DNA of 64,000 nucleotides from Curvularia sp. ZM96. Taxonomy: Eukaryota; Ascomycota; Dothideomycetes; Pleosporales; Pleosporaceae. This document shows positions 43,497 through 55,575 of this stretch, piece after piece. The position numbers and the translations under genes were made by a program. Every line of letters starts with the position of its first letter. The stretch's first letter is position 1. The stretch covers positions 4,092,001 through 4,156,000 of the forward strand of contig JAJGBQ010000003.1 of NCBI GenBank assembly GCA_022457065.1, written 5' to 3'. The notes beneath the pieces are model-generated. The model saw only the letters and a list, made by a program, of their open reading frames with translations, made no database searches and was not told where the DNA came from.

Positions 43497-43817
43497 ATGT
43501 GCACAGCCCTCTTCTCCGTCTTCTCATCCTGCGCCTGTCCACCCACCCCCGTCTACCCTTACCTGCGGCTCTGTCTGCTGGCCAAGCAGTATGAGCCGGC
43601 GCGCGCGTGTCCCGTAGGCAGCCGCATGAGTCAGACAAGGTGGATCAGAGGCAGGTGTGCGTGGTGTGTGGGATGCCAGGGAGAAACTGTGAGGAGAGAG
43701 AGGAGGGAGAGGGTGAGGGGGGGCCTTGCGGCTTCTGCTTCTACACCTACGTCTGTGACTACGAGAGGCAGGGAGAGGCAGAGGGAGAGGGAAAGAGAGT
43801 GGGCGTGGTGGAATTAG
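43497..43817 (+). pseudogene. possible small Cys-rich gene with a frameshift
   Basis: The frame starts MCTALFSVFSSCACPP and continues LRLCLLAKQYEPARACP, with five Cys in 38 residues, like the short MC-starting Cys-rich proteins of ascomycetes. About 30 bases later the more convincing continuation (ESDKVDQRQVCVVCGMPGRN, then GPCGFCFYTYVCDYE) lies in another frame (43607-43966). The switch falls at a GC dinucleotide run (43596-43608), where gain or loss of a 2-bp unit would cause exactly this offset. No canonical intron of normal length explains it without removing the Cys-rich part. It may instead be two unrelated chance frames. Confidence 0.3.
43675..43805. repeat. purine-rich (GA/GGGAGA) low-complexity tract
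   Basis: Runs of GAGAGAGGAGGGAGAGGG and AGAGGCAGAGGGAGAGGG on the plus strand. Confidence 0.7.
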
Positions 43818-44898
43818 GGACGGGTATTTTTTCCGAAGGAGGGAGGGGGGATGGGATGTATGGTTTTTCCTTTTTTTGGTTGGGGGAGGGATTTTGGGGG
43901 CGAGGGTCGGTTTGGGATGAGGGTGCATATGTAGGGCATTTCTTGCTTTATTTCTTTTTTTGTTGACGGATTCGCTTCTGATTTGTTCACGGAGAATGGG
44001 CGTGGGGGCGAAGAGGGAAGTAGGTTCAAGACTGCAGATGCGTGGGTTGTATGGTGAGAATAGTTGGCCTGGCCTAGGGGCAGCCGACACGTCATGTGTT
44101 ACGACAGGTGATGGTGATTTGGTACGTATGTTTCCGAATTTTTATTTTTATTTTTTGCCATCTTTGGGAGTGGACTGGTGCAATGCGGGAAAGAATGGGA
44201 CGCGGTTGCTGGAAGGTGAGGCAACGAAACGGGTATGCAGTTGGTTGGCTCCAGTTATCCTTTGTGGTTATGGCTGTGAGTTCCGGATTACCTAATTAGG
44301 ATATGCCTCCTGGGGGCCGACGACGAGGCAAGGGGGCGAGACAGCAGACGTCAACAAAGAGAGCAAAACTTGGAACGGATGATGTGTGTCTGTTTGCCTC
44401 AGAACGTCTCGGCGTATGGGTGGGAGGGAGGGAGCATCATTGCTTAATTAATATGGTGGGAGCAGTGAGTAAAGTTGGTTCTTGTCATTCAATGACATGA
44501 ACGACCGGCGCTTGCTCGTTCTTCTAGCGGCGTTCCGGTCGGGGAATAGGACCAAGCTAAGAAGAGTGAGGCTAAAGCATGGCATAGTGCATGGCCCGTA
44601 GGGACGGAGCAAAGCTCCGCGAGACGACGGTGTCGAAGAGTGCAGTGGGAGAGGGAGACAGCGGACCTTGGTCTCCGCTCTTCCCGCTGCCCCTTCCCTT
44701 CCCTTGGTCTCTCTTTAACAAGACCAGCTGTTGTCTCAGCTTTTGCTCGCGTGCTTTCAGGGCGCACAGGGAAATCGATCGGTGGCTCTAGTGACGTGAT
44801 GTTCCCAGTACTGTCAACCAGGGGATTCCTTACAGCGGACTCCTGCCCTAGCGCAAGACAATGGTCAACGCGTGTGCCGGATCGCGGTCTGCAGTGCA

Positions 44899-44930
44899 TG
44901 TGTATGTATGTGTGTATGTACGTACGTACA
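44899..44930. repeat. (TGTA/CGTA)n microsatellite
   Basis: Tandem 4-bp units TGTA, TGTG and CGTA in a row. Confidence 0.75.
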
Positions 44931-45679
44931 GGAGAGGAGAGCCAATATCCGGGAACTCGAGGGCTGGGCTAGTTATTCGCCCGGATGGCACGGCCAGGAC
45001 GAGGCGCTGCGGTCGCTAACCACGACGTCGTGTGGACTAAGACGACGACGGAGCTGCTGTGTGGGCCACGGTCTCGACAGGACACCGGAAGAAGGCTTTT
45101 CATCGTGACCAGCGCGGCCCCGACTGCTCGCCCTGGAATTGCTGGCTGCTCAGGACACAAAAGTGAGGCGGTGGTGATGCCATGGCGGGCAGGGCCGGCG
45201 GCCAATCAGGGCGCGGGGGGCGCGGCGTCGGCTGCTGGGGCTGCACATCTGCTGCACTCTCGTCGCTCTCGACATCGTCGCCTCCGCCCGTCTGACGAGC
45301 CCTTCGAGACACCACGGGCGACTAGCGGTGAGCGTGTTGGGATGACATGCCTTGCAGCTTCACGCTCCAGCGCACCCCCGGGCGTCGACACACGGAACGC
45401 CCCAAGCCCCTCGGCCGGCGGTTCTATGGCGATCGCCTCGACGGTATTGCTTTGCTCTCCAAGACTGCTTGTCGCATAACCACATCCGCCGCCCGTCTGT
45501 GCCCTTTGTTTAAACAACGCAAGGACTCCCGACTCGTATCTCAGCCTCCTCCAGCCTGCACTACCCAGCCAACCCCCTCCAGCTATCCACCCCGTCGTCG
45601 CTGTTTGAAGTACGCAGCGTCGTTCCCTCATCTCATCTCATCTCCGCCCGTCCCGTCATCGTCACCACACCTCCGCCGA

Positions 45680-45698
45680 CACCACACCACACCACACG
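45680..45698. repeat. (ACACC)n microsatellite
   Basis: Short tandem ACACC/ACCAC units inside a pyrimidine-rich promoter tract. Confidence 0.6.
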
Positions 45699-45984
45699 AC
45701 ACTACGTTACCACTACATGCAGTGGTAACACCCTCCCTTCCTGTCTGTCTCTCTGTTTTCTGCTTGTTTCTTGCGCTTGTTGCACTTTGCTTTTCCTGCA
45801 AAGTGCTTTCCGTCCGAAGCCGTCTCTCTACGCTTCCGCTCTCTTGCTTGTTCTTGCTGCTGTCTGTCATTGCGGATAACCTTCTTGTCCCCCTTCACTA
45901 TGTTAACGCCTGTCAAGCCTTAAAACTTGTATACCAACAGTCGCTATATTGACCTAGCATCCAACCTGGGCACATGCCAACAAG

Positions 45985-46040
45985 GTACGACTTCATTTGC
46001 GCGCTCATCTGACTCGGGCTTTTCATTTCGCTCGTTGCAG
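45985..46040 (+). promoter_or_regulatory. putative 5' UTR intron of the TCP11-like gene
   Basis: A GTACGA donor, a CTGAC branch-like site near 46009, a pyrimidine stretch and a TTGCAG acceptor define a 56-bp intron-like segment about 270 bp before the start codon. It follows a long pyrimidine-rich tract, so transcription probably starts around 45900. Confidence 0.4.
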
Positions 46041-46309
46041 TGGACCCCGGCGTGCCTCTGTCAAACAACCCGCGAACACGTTTCCAGCTTGTGTCTTACA
46101 AACCGCGCTGTCTTGGATAGTTTGGGTGGGCTAACGACTGGTAGTCAGCGCTTGTAGCAACCTTGTGCTCTTCTCTTTGAGCGTTCGCTCTCCAACAGAC
46201 TTTATCACCACGGCTTCGCCCCATACACGCGCCTTGTTCCGAAATCGACTTGTTCCCGTTACCCGTACCCCAAACTACGTCATCTGGTGAGAGAATTCGA
46301 CCAGCACCA

Positions 46310-48305
46310 ATGCAGAAGAACTTTGGTGGCGTACGCCAGCGCAAGGACATGAGCTCTCACACGTCCAAGACGACTTCCAGTGCCAACCCTCCCTTTGCGT
46401 CGGAGCAGCATTATGCTGCACGCTCTGGCGCAATGGACGTAGACGGCATCGAAGTATCTCCTTCGCCATGGCATGGCTCCATCCCAAGCTCCGAAGGACA
46501 GGCGGTTGAAGACAGGCACATGGCAGAGCAAGGGGCAAGACACGCTCGGGAGCATGCGGCTTCGAAAGAATCAGTGTCGCCGTCGCCGTCGCCACGTTGC
46601 TATTCACCTGTACAGGAAGAGCTTGCGGGGATGCTCAAAGTCATGCTGAGCGAGCAGCCCGCGACACTACCGCCTGCCCAAGAGTTGGCGCAAGACTTTC
46701 TGTACGCAACACTCACACCACCTGTTACAAAGCAGTCGTTGAGCGAGCTAGACATGCAAAGCATCATTACCAACATTAAACTGCGGCATGACGTCAACTT
46801 TGATAGAGATCTGAGCTTCAGGCCAAACTTGGATGGAATCAAAGGACAGAACAAGGAGCGGACGGCCGACAAGTACTGGACAGCGTTGATCGCTGAGCTG
46901 GAATTGTACAAGCGGCTGTTCCTGGGAACACCACCGATACCTCAGGCCAAGCTAGAACGATTCGCTCGTGGCGCGCAACGGCGGATACCGATTTTGTTCC
47001 AAACCATCCGAGATGTGATTAAGAGTTTGGTTCCCGACGGTGATCATTCAAGAGTAGACGAGCATCTCGACGTTCCGCTGCTGATGCAAGAGATTGAGCG
47101 TGGAGTCTGCGACTTTGTAAGGCTAGCGGAATGGATAGCCCACCTGCTTAAGGAGCACTGCGCCCCAATGCGCGATGTGTGGGTTGACGAGATGGTATCT
47201 CTGACAAGACATGGCGCGGCCACCCAGGATTCGAAGCAGATTGTCATTGGCCTGAAGACTCTGTTTGCTATCCTCGAGGCTATGAAACTTGTGAGTTGAA
47301 TGCTCTTACTTTCGTCAGCGAAAACTAATCAAGGTGCAGGACGTCGCCAACCACCAGATTCGAAACTTGAGGACGCTACTAATCGAGGACACGCTTAACT
47401 TTGAAAAGCACTACCACGTAGATCGGCTATTGAATGGCAGGTCCAGAGTCAACATCAACGCTGCGAGGAACTGGTTTACTGCCGCCGTCGAAGAATTCGG
47501 ATCGCAATGCCCGTCGCAACCAAGAGCCGGACCTTACTTTGAGCTCGAAGTCTTTACGCGCGCAGTTACGGCCAAGTCGTTTGGGCGAGACAGGCGAGGA
47601 GACCTTCCCGAAACTTTCTTCCTCGACAGTGATCGATTGCGTACAGTACGAGCTGAGGTTGATGATCTTGTCATGTTTGAGGTCTGCATGGATATGTGCG
47701 TCGCAATGGCGAGGCAGTTCGGATATAAAGGGCCCATCACCCTCGCTATCAGCCAACAACTCCGTGCTGCACTCTCTGCCATTATGGCTGAAGCTGCTGG
47801 GCACGGTGCCCACCAGTGGATGATGAACTCTGGAGCTCTGTCCCTAGAGATTATGCGGCACGCTTCACGTCTTGCTGGACAGTCGGAAACATACAGCCTC
47901 GACCACATGTCTGAGGCCAACCAGAGTCTGCGCATGCTATTTGTTCGCCGAACCGCTCATCACGCTGCTCGTCTCGAAGCTTCTCTCCTCCCGCAGATCC
48001 TCGCTAACGTCGACCGCCACAAAGCCTCATCGCCGGTAGATCTGTTCGCCAACCTCGTCCCCATCTCACCCTCTGTGCCTCCGCTATCGAGCCTTTCACG
48101 GGCTGCTACTCCTGACGCATTGGCTCTCGCTCACGTCCACCCAGAGACTGCCAAGTTAGTAGACCTTGCTAACCGCATCACACACATCATCTTGCTTCAC
48201 TGGCGCATATGGGCCCCTCTCGCATACATCCAAGACGGCGTGTCACCCCAGCCACCCGCAGAGGCAAACTCACCATCATCTCCTGCCTCACCAGCACAGC
48301 TATAA
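46310..48305 (+). CDS. TCP11/SOK1-family protein
   Basis: Exons 46310-47290 and 47340-48305 join in phase 0 (donor GTGAGT, acceptor GTGCAG) to 648 residues. A disordered Ser/Pro-rich N-terminus of about 100 residues precedes the all-helical TCP11 domain: FDRDLSFRPNLDGIKGQNKE, KYWTALIAELELYKRLFLGT, RRIPILFQTIRDVIKSLVPD, IERGVCDFVRLAEWIAHLLK, HCAPMRDVWVDEMV, and in exon 2 NHQIRNLRTLLIEDTLNFEK. Yeast SOK1 suppresses loss of protein kinase A, and mammalian TCP11 acts in sperm cAMP signalling, so a role in the cAMP pathway is plausible. The frame is open to an ATG at 46250; I prefer MQKNFGGVRQRKD at 46310, which fits the family start better from memory. Acidic or glycine substitutions at key helices are not apparent. 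Confidence 0.88.
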
Positions 48306-50010
48306 CAGTTTCAATCAGGGCTGTTTGGAGAAGGCTAATATGAGCCACTGGTCCCATGCCAACATATGCGCACAACGTATCCTTTCGCTTCGACACCACG
48401 AACCCATTTAATGCCTCTCATACCGACGCTTTTTTTTTTCTTCTCCACTTCTCGGCGTTTAACCAAAGGAAACAATCCGGACACATACACATGATGCGGT
48501 CTACATATATACCCGGCGCAAAATTGAACAGGGGAAACACTTATTTCGTCTTTGTCTTGCTTTTTAACGATACCATTTGTCCCTTTTGTTACACACTGTT
48601 CTTTCTGGCTCGTCTATTGGTTGTTGGCTTGTTTGTCTGCGACCAAAGCCCAGCCAATGAAATACGTTTTTTTTTGTAATAGGGATGGCGCAATGGAGTT
48701 AGATATGGGCCGTTGTTGTACTTTTACCATGTCTGTTCTTGATGTAGGCTTAGGCTTTCGGACTTGCTTTGGAGGGTTTCTTTTTTAGCGCTGGTGTTTG
48801 AAGTGATTGGAAGATAGGTCGGGGGTGTTTGGCTACTTTATCTCCTTGTGTAAATGAAGTTGGTTTCTGTTGTTTGACTATGTATGAGTCTGGAGTGCGT
48901 CTCATGTGCAGAAGTTGGTGCGGATGTACATATCTCCTCTCTTGGTATATTTAGCGCTATATACGTATCTATGTTTGTTGATATGTTTCGTGTTTTTGGA
49001 CTTGTGAACGTGTGTTCTCTAAAAGACAGTAGTGAAGTGTGAGTGGAGTCGGAGAGGCTAGTACTTAAACTACAGCAAAGTCAACGCGAACTAGTAGCAA
49101 CCCCACAGCCACACCCGCTGCGCCACACCTGCTGCCTTGCGACTGCGTCATTAATATCCAGGGTGCTTGTTGCCTCGCAAGCGCAAGGCTGCATCCTCTA
49201 CGCCGTCTTCACCGGTGCCGATGGGTCCTGTGCCTTTTAGCATTGTACAGGATTAGTTTAGCTGGTACCTGCCAGCCCTTGCAAACTTCACCTGAGAGCA
49301 AAGGCATCGAATAACGGGACCCTTGACGCCCTTGCGGCACGGCGGCGCCACAGTAGTGGGGAGTTTTTTTTATACACTTGTGGCGAAACATAGGTGTGAG
49401 GGCGCTGTCGGACTTGTTCAGCCCTGCTGTCAAAGGCTGATGTTGCATAGTGTACTGACCGCTGCTGAGTGTAGCCAACACCGCCGTTTTGTGAAGCCCT
49501 GATATCAAAAACCTCTCTTACACACTTGCTCTGCCCCACAGAGTGCAAAAGTGCACTTCAGCCGCATATAATTATGCATCTCAACGGGTAAGACGGACAC
49601 TGAGCCATTCGGACTTGAGCGAATATGCAATGTAACACCGCCACACTTTTTTTGTCTTGGCCTCCTAGGCTGCCATGCGCCCTTTGGGGTCTCACTCACC
49701 AGAGCCCGCATTGCGGGGGTGGACTAACGATTCGGTAACACGAGAGTCATACTGCATCAGACAATCATGTGGTTTGGCTGCCCCGGATATATTAAATCCT
49801 CGTGGTTGGGCTGCCTCGTCTTTGATTCACACATGCCACCTACTCTTCGATTCTCTCCCTCCCTCTTACTCACTCGGTGCTGCAAAATTCACTACTTTCA
49901 TTGACGCCTGACCAGTGGAGAGCAAACGGATCGTATAAACTCGCGCATACCCGCGATATTACCGCTGAGCACACTTTTACTCTGGGCGTAGCATCAACTG
50001 GGAGTTTATC
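48306..50010. other. 1.7-kb gene-poor region
   Basis: This holds the 3' UTR of the TCP11-like gene (T-rich, 48430-49000) and the promoter of the BCS1-like gene (pyrimidine-rich CTCTCCCTCCCTCTTACTCA near 49850). Short frames between 49040 and 49710 are not convincing. Confidence 0.4.
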
Positions 50011-51923
50011 ATGGAGAATATCATGGGGACGCTACCTGGAGGTCTTGCGGACGCGGCAGTCGCTGTTCCTGGGTTTGGAGCGATGATCCAGGTGCTGATT
50101 GGCAAGCTGGGGTTTGATGTGGGAAACCTCATGTCCATGTATCTGGTGTTGTTTGCACTCTACCAAGGAGCCATGTTTCTGTACAATCAGGGACGGCATT
50201 ATCTACTGTATGTATCCTCATCGATCCTTTTACATATCTGAGTGCTAAAAGAAAATCTTCTAGGAACTACGGAACTTCAGCTATTCGCATCGACGATGAC
50301 GACGAGTTGTACGCCCAGTTCATTACGTGGATCTCTGCACAGCGCATGACGGAGCTCAGCCGCGACCTCAAGGCCTCGTCTAGGAAACCACGGGCCCGTT
50401 GCGACGACTCTGACGACGAGGAGTCGGACTCTGAGCCAGACTTCGAGGACGTTGTTGACGAATCCGGCATCTTCAACTACGACAAGTGGGCTGGTAAAAA
50501 CCCAATCTACTACGAGCCTAATCTCGGCGACGACAGCTTCAAGCACAATGGCACTCGCTTCCAGTTCAGGAAAGACAGGCAAGAGAACAAGTATGCTCAG
50601 CGCATCGAGTACCATCTCGTCATCCGCTGTATGGGCCGCAGCACGCAGCCTATCAAGGAATTGATCGACCACGTGAGGGCGTGGAATAGTAGAAAGTCCA
50701 TCAGCACGACTGATATATATCGTTACGAAGGTAAACATGCGTATTACTGGGATCTGCAGTCTACTCGTGCGACACGGCCTATCAGCACAGTCACTTTGGA
50801 CCAAGAACAAAAGGACAAGATTGTTGCTGATGTCAATGAATACCTTCATCCGGCTACTGCGCGCTGGTATGCGGCACGAGGTATTCCGCATCGTCGGGGA
50901 TACCTATTCCATGGACCTCCGGGCACTGGCAAGACCTCGCTGAGCTTTGCTATTGCTGGTATCTTTGGGCTAAGCATTTACTGCGTAACGCTGAGTGAGC
51001 CGGATCTGACCGAGTCTCAGCTAGGTACACTATTTAGTAGGCTTCCGAGCCGCTGTATTGTGCTCTTGGAGGACATTGACTCTGCGGGTATTCGACGAGA
51101 AGGAGGTTCTGGGGCTATCGAATCTGATCAGGACGCCGACGCTGACGACGAAGCTGAGAAGGAGAAGAAGTCAGAGGAGAAAAAGGACGATACAGTCGAC
51201 CTCGAAAAGAAGAAGTTGTCGCTGCGTAGACGACTAACCCGCTCGCTACGGAACCAGAAAATCACCAAGACGGACAGCGAAACGACGACGCTGGTGTCGG
51301 GAGACGATGTATCAGTCACGAATAGCGCCGTGGACCAAAGCACAGAGACGAAATCCAAACCCAAGACCAAAACTCCCGAGGAAGAACCTAGTACAAAGAG
51401 CAAGATTTCCCTCGCCGGTCTCCTCAACATCATCGACGGCGCCGCCTCAAACGAAGGCCGCGTCCTCATCATGACCACCAACTGCCCCGAGAAACTCGAC
51501 TCAGCCCTTATCCGGCCCGGAAGAGTCGATGTCCAGATCAAATTCACTCTCGCCACACGCGCCCAGATGGAGGATATCTTCCGCCGCATGTACAGCATCG
51601 AGCCCGACCTCGCTGCTGCAGGATCCAAGGCCAAATCTATCGCTGACATCACTACGTATAAGAGTAAACCGGGTATCGACACTGAGAAAGCACTTGTCCC
51701 TTCCCGTCCTGCTTTCACTACTCTCCCTGCGGAGCAACTCGATAACATGGCGAAAGCGTTCGCAGATAATCTGCCCGAGAACGCCTTTTCGCCTGCTGAG
51801 ATCCAGGGATATTTGCTCATGCGCAAGTCAGATCCGCAGGCGGCGCTAGATGAAGTTGTGAAGTGGCGAGATGGGGTTTTGGAGGCGAGGAGGAAGGGAA
51901 GGAAGGTGCTGGACGTTAAGTGA
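50011..51923 (+). CDS. BCS1-like AAA ATPase of the mitochondrial inner membrane type
   Basis: Exons 50011-50207 and 50264-51923 join in phase 2 to 618 residues. An N-terminal hydrophobic segment (LMSMYLVLFALYQGAMFLYN) is followed by the BCS1-specific domain (AIRIDDDDELYAQFITWISA, GTRFQFRKDRQENKYAQRIE) and the AAA module: GYLFHGPPGTGKTSLSFAIA with the P-loop, IVLLEDIDSAG with Walker B, NIIDGAASNEGRVLIMTTNC with the sensor, and LIRPGRVDVQIKF. True Bcs1 inserts the Rieske protein into complex III. Here about 135 mostly charged, Lys/Glu/Thr-rich residues are inserted between Walker B and the sensor region, so this is more likely one of the fungal BCS1 paralogues than BCS1 itself. An acidic Ser/Asp stretch (DDSDDEESDSEPDFEDV) lies in the N-terminal domain. 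Confidence 0.88.
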
Positions 51924-52352
51924 AAGACTCTTCTACACAAGTCTCTCTTCTTCTTCTATTTTCTTGTGGGGAGTTTGCAGGAATCTCTTCTCTTATTTTA
52001 TTTTTTTCGATTTCCTTTGACTTCAACAGGTTTGGTTGGGGGGAAACAAAAGCAGAAGTCCTGGATATGGGACGAGTATTGGGCGTTGTTTTGATTCATG
52101 TTCATATTTTTGTATCCGTTGTGGATAAAACTCATCTCAGCCCAGATGCAGCAGGTACACATATCCTTTCTCCTCGCACGAGTAGAAGAAAGAAGGGAAA
52201 AGGTAAAATAATCATAATGAAAAGACCCATTAGAAAAGGGTTTCCTTGGTCAAGGTGGTGAAATTTCATGCATGCCGTAATAGATGTCAAACGCCCGCTA
52301 CGCCCTCGTAACTTTTATGCCGTACCATTATTCGATTAACCTCACTCTATCT
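51924..52352. other. convergent 3' flanks
   Basis: T-rich sequence typical of 3' UTRs; no coding frame is supported. Confidence 0.4.
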
Positions 52353-53548
52353 TTAGTTGTCCAGCCAGTCAAGGAACTCAGGTGTAAAGTAGCTGACTAC
52401 AATCGAAGCACCAGCTCGCAAAATACCCTGGGTCGCCTCCTCGGCCATCTGCTTCAGATCAAAGACGCCTGCGGCTGCTCCAGCGTGGATCATGGCATAC
52501 TCGCCCGAGACCTGGTATGCTGCAATAGGCATGTCCTTGCCGAGTTCCTTGGCATCGCTGATAATGTCAAGATACTGGTTGGCCGGCTTAACCATGATGA
52601 TGTCTGCACCCTCGCCAATGTCTCGTACAATGGCTCGGCGCGCCAGACCGCGACCACCAGGAGGCAACTGGTAGCATCTTCGGTCGCCGAACGAGGGACA
52701 TGAGCCTGCGGCATCGCGGAAGGGGCCGTACAGGCATCCTGAGAACTTGGCGGCATAGGACATGAGCGTGATTTGGTGTGCGATTCCAGCCTCGATGAGC
52801 CTCAGCTTGATGGCGCGAATACGGCCGTCGTTCATGTCTGAAGGTGCGACGCAATGGGCGCCGGCTTGCGCATATGAGAGAGCGACATCGGCAATGCGCT
52901 CGACGGACAAGGCGTTGTTGAGACTGCCGTCATCGCGCAGAATGCCGCAATGACCGTGGGAGGTGTATTCGCAGAGACAGACGTCGGCGACAATGAAGAG
53001 ATCGGGGAAGGCACGTCGAAGCAGGCGGATGGCCTTGATTACGGGACCCTTGGGGTCGTCTGCATTGGTGCCGAGGGCATCTTTTGAGCCGGCCGCGAGG
53101 GGCACGCCGAACAAGATAACCGACTTCAGACCCTTTGCGACGAGCGGTGTCAGGTATGGCACGACCCTGTTTAGGCCTCGGCGGTGAATGTTGGGTAGCG
53201 AGGGGATGAGCGTCTCTTCGTCAGGCTGGTCGGAAATAAAGAGGGGAAATATGAGCATCGACTGCGCTGTGCGTCAATTCCTGTCATGTTTTCTTCTGGT
53301 GGGGAAAAAGGTCGTGCAGAACGTACCTTGGTCAACTGGCGCTCCGACTGCCATGCTCGGGAGAGGGGATGGCTGTATCCTCCGTGCAACTGACTCTTGA
53401 TGTCGCCGGATATGCTCACGCTGGTGGCGGTGGTGCTAGCGTAAGACCGCGTTGAGCGCGCTTCCGATGCCTGAGAGCGAAGATCCGGTCGCTCTGAGCG
53501 TTCCGAGTTGCGGTATGCAATGTCGGAGACGAGGGAAGAGAAGGACAT
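52353..53548 (-). CDS. HEM2: delta-aminolevulinic acid dehydratase (porphobilinogen synthase)
   Basis: Exon 1 (53548-53327) and exon 2 (53261-52353) join in phase 0 to 376 residues across a 65-bp intron; the splice forms LTKSMLIFPLFISDQPDE. The zinc-binding cluster DVCLCEYTSHGHCG, the first Schiff-base Lys in LMSYAAKFSGCLYGPFRD and the second in IIMVKPANQYLD are all present, as is the C-terminal AGASIVVSYFTPEFLDWL. The enzyme condenses two aminolevulinate molecules into porphobilinogen in the cytosol, the second step of haem synthesis. The N-terminus is Ser/Arg-rich (SDIAYRNSERSERPD) and longer than in yeast, perhaps regulatory. The start MSFSSLV is the first ATG of the frame. Confidence 0.94.
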
Positions 53549-55575
53549 GGCGGCGACGAGGATTTACCGTGGTGGGAACTGGAAAGAGGTGGGACGGTTG
53601 CCGGTGTTGTTGCTATGGTCGAAAAAAAGTGGCAGACGTCGTAATGCGGATATCCGAGGTGAGAGGCGTTCACTCCGAAAATTATGGCACGTGGACTCTT
53701 GCGACAAGGCAATCCTTACAGGAAAGAGAAGAGAAAAAAGCACAGCAAGCACGGTCGGACTGCAAGCGATATATAGGGTCCAGCGAGTTTGTCCGACACT
53801 GCAACAGGCGTGGCGATACTATATGGGATTGATTACGGAGTACATACTAGCTACACAGCGCCGTCAAGTGATGTCCGATGACGAATGGGAGCCGCTGGAT
53901 TACTCGCGACCAAATACGGTTAGCGTCGTCTTATGTCACTCACCTGTGAGATCCGTGGACACCCAGGCAAAACTCCACAACATTCTGGCTGACGACAACA
54001 CGGCGTCTCTCAAACGCTTACCCTGTACACCTAAGCAGATTGCTGAGTGTACTGTGCCAAGAGCTGCTTGAATGCAAGAGTCGCTCGAATTCCACCTACA
54101 ACCTAGTCAGTCACAGCGCCCGCTTCAGCTGAACCCTCCACCCAATCCCTATCAGACGGCCCGCTTCAGCTGAACCCTCCACCCAATCCCTATCAGACGG
54201 CCCGCTCCACACGCTCCCGCCGCTCTCTCGTTCTTTGAAACCGTACCTGCCAGCCTTCGTCAACCATCCTATCGCAAGCGTTCGTTCCCATGACGTAGCC
54301 GCTATGTTTGCTATTGCTAGATCGACAAGACCTTGGCCGTGGTTGTGATTTTCTTACCGATGCTCCAATCGCTTTGTGCGACACGCGCATCGTGTACTTT
54401 GTTTCAAATATCAACATAGTTCCAGATGCCCAGCATTGGCATGCACAGCATGCATGCGTACCACACGTACGGAGATCGGCAAACAAGGCTGTATATCCCT
54501 GAGTACAGTGCCCTGTTCCTGAGATCAAGCCCCGACCACCGTCCCAACCAGAAAACCACGCTTCTCAGCACTGATGTTGTAAACTATATTGAAGGCCGCT
54601 AAAATACTCCATGGTTCACGGGCGTTCTCTGTCAATGCCATGTATGGGTGGCGAACGTTCTCTGCCGCTCCACCTTCGGTAGCATTACTCAATCATCGGC
54701 TATATTCTCCTCTGTTAAACGTTCGCTTTCACAATGCGATATCTCAAGTGTTTTCTTTTCAAGGATGGCTGCAGGCAAACCTGATCCAGACCCATCTGTG
54801 GTGGTGGCGATTTGGCATATGACGACAAGGATGATATTGATGATGTTCGCTGCCACCAAAAGGGACAGGTCACTTCGTATCGAGGGGAAAAATCAAGTAA
54901 CAATGCGGAGCAGGGTAAAATGTCAAAAGCAAAGTCTCAGCCGGTCTAGCTTTACGCGGATGGGATTCAAGGTTGCACGAACACCATTTCTCTACATCTC
55001 ACCATACTCATGTACTCCCTACCGATTGTACACCGTCAGCGATTATGACTTCCAGTCCAATTCGCGTACTGTCAGAAAACGTGTAGAGTAGGGGGGACCT
55101 ATTTTGTTTTGATGCCTTCAAGATCCGCGGGGACTAGCGTCGGCTTCCCCAGAAAAGCAACGTCGTTGAGCAGGATCGGTCAACCAGCCGTAAGGTCAAA
55201 TACAGGCTAATCTTTAGCAACGTTTTTTTCAGCCAACCGACCTACACCATCTAGATCGATGCTTTTCTTCACTTCGGACAAACGCCATGATACTATAGGC
55301 GCCACGCCACATGCCGCCATACTTCGTTTACGTTAGTATAGTATCTCCACAACGACCCTTCACGCTTCCGTGCCGTGTGGTATGGAACAGCGGCGCCAAC
55401 ACGGGGCACATACGTTACTATCCGCAGCCCGTGTCATGACAAGCCTACTCGGACAAGCAAGTCATAGGATATGCGGTATGCAAGATCCCCAACATGCATA
55501 TAAACACGAACCCACTCAGCTGGGACTGCGATTCATGGTCATCAAACTCTTGACACTCTCGTTCCATCAACAGCT
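53549..55575. other. 2-kb gene-poor region with a tandem duplication
   Basis: This holds the HEM2 promoter and the upstream region of the PTH11-type gene. A 41-bp tandem duplication lies at 54119-54202. Frames at 53508-54071 and 54648-55091 have no recognisable content. Confidence 0.4.
54119..54202. repeat. 41-bp tandem duplication
   Basis: A unit beginning CGCTTCAGCTGAACCCTCCA at 54121 is repeated exactly from 54162, period 41 bp, two copies. Confidence 0.85.

Larger units (their letters stand above)
42869..45984. other. 3.1-kb gene-poor region with simple repeats and a pyrimidine-rich promoter
   Basis: A candidate small Cys-rich frame lies at 43497-43817 (listed separately). Around 43675-43805 a strongly purine-rich tract creates long artefactual frames on the opposite strand. 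Tandem TGTA/CGTA units lie at 44899-44930 and ACCAC units at 45680-45698. From 45490 to 45900 the plus strand is rich in C and T, the likely promoter of the TCP11-like gene. Confidence 0.4.

Noticed and set aside
43524..44090. A 188-codon minus-strand frame rich in Pro, Ser, Arg and His
   Set aside because: It is the antisense of a purine-rich low-complexity tract and has no credible start or domain.
51128..51940. A 270-codon minus-strand frame rich in Ser and Phe
   Set aside because: Antisense of the charged AAA-insert region of the BCS1-like gene.
53508..54071. A 187-codon plus-strand frame upstream of HEM2
   Set aside because: It overlaps the HEM2 start region in antisense and has no recognisable domain.
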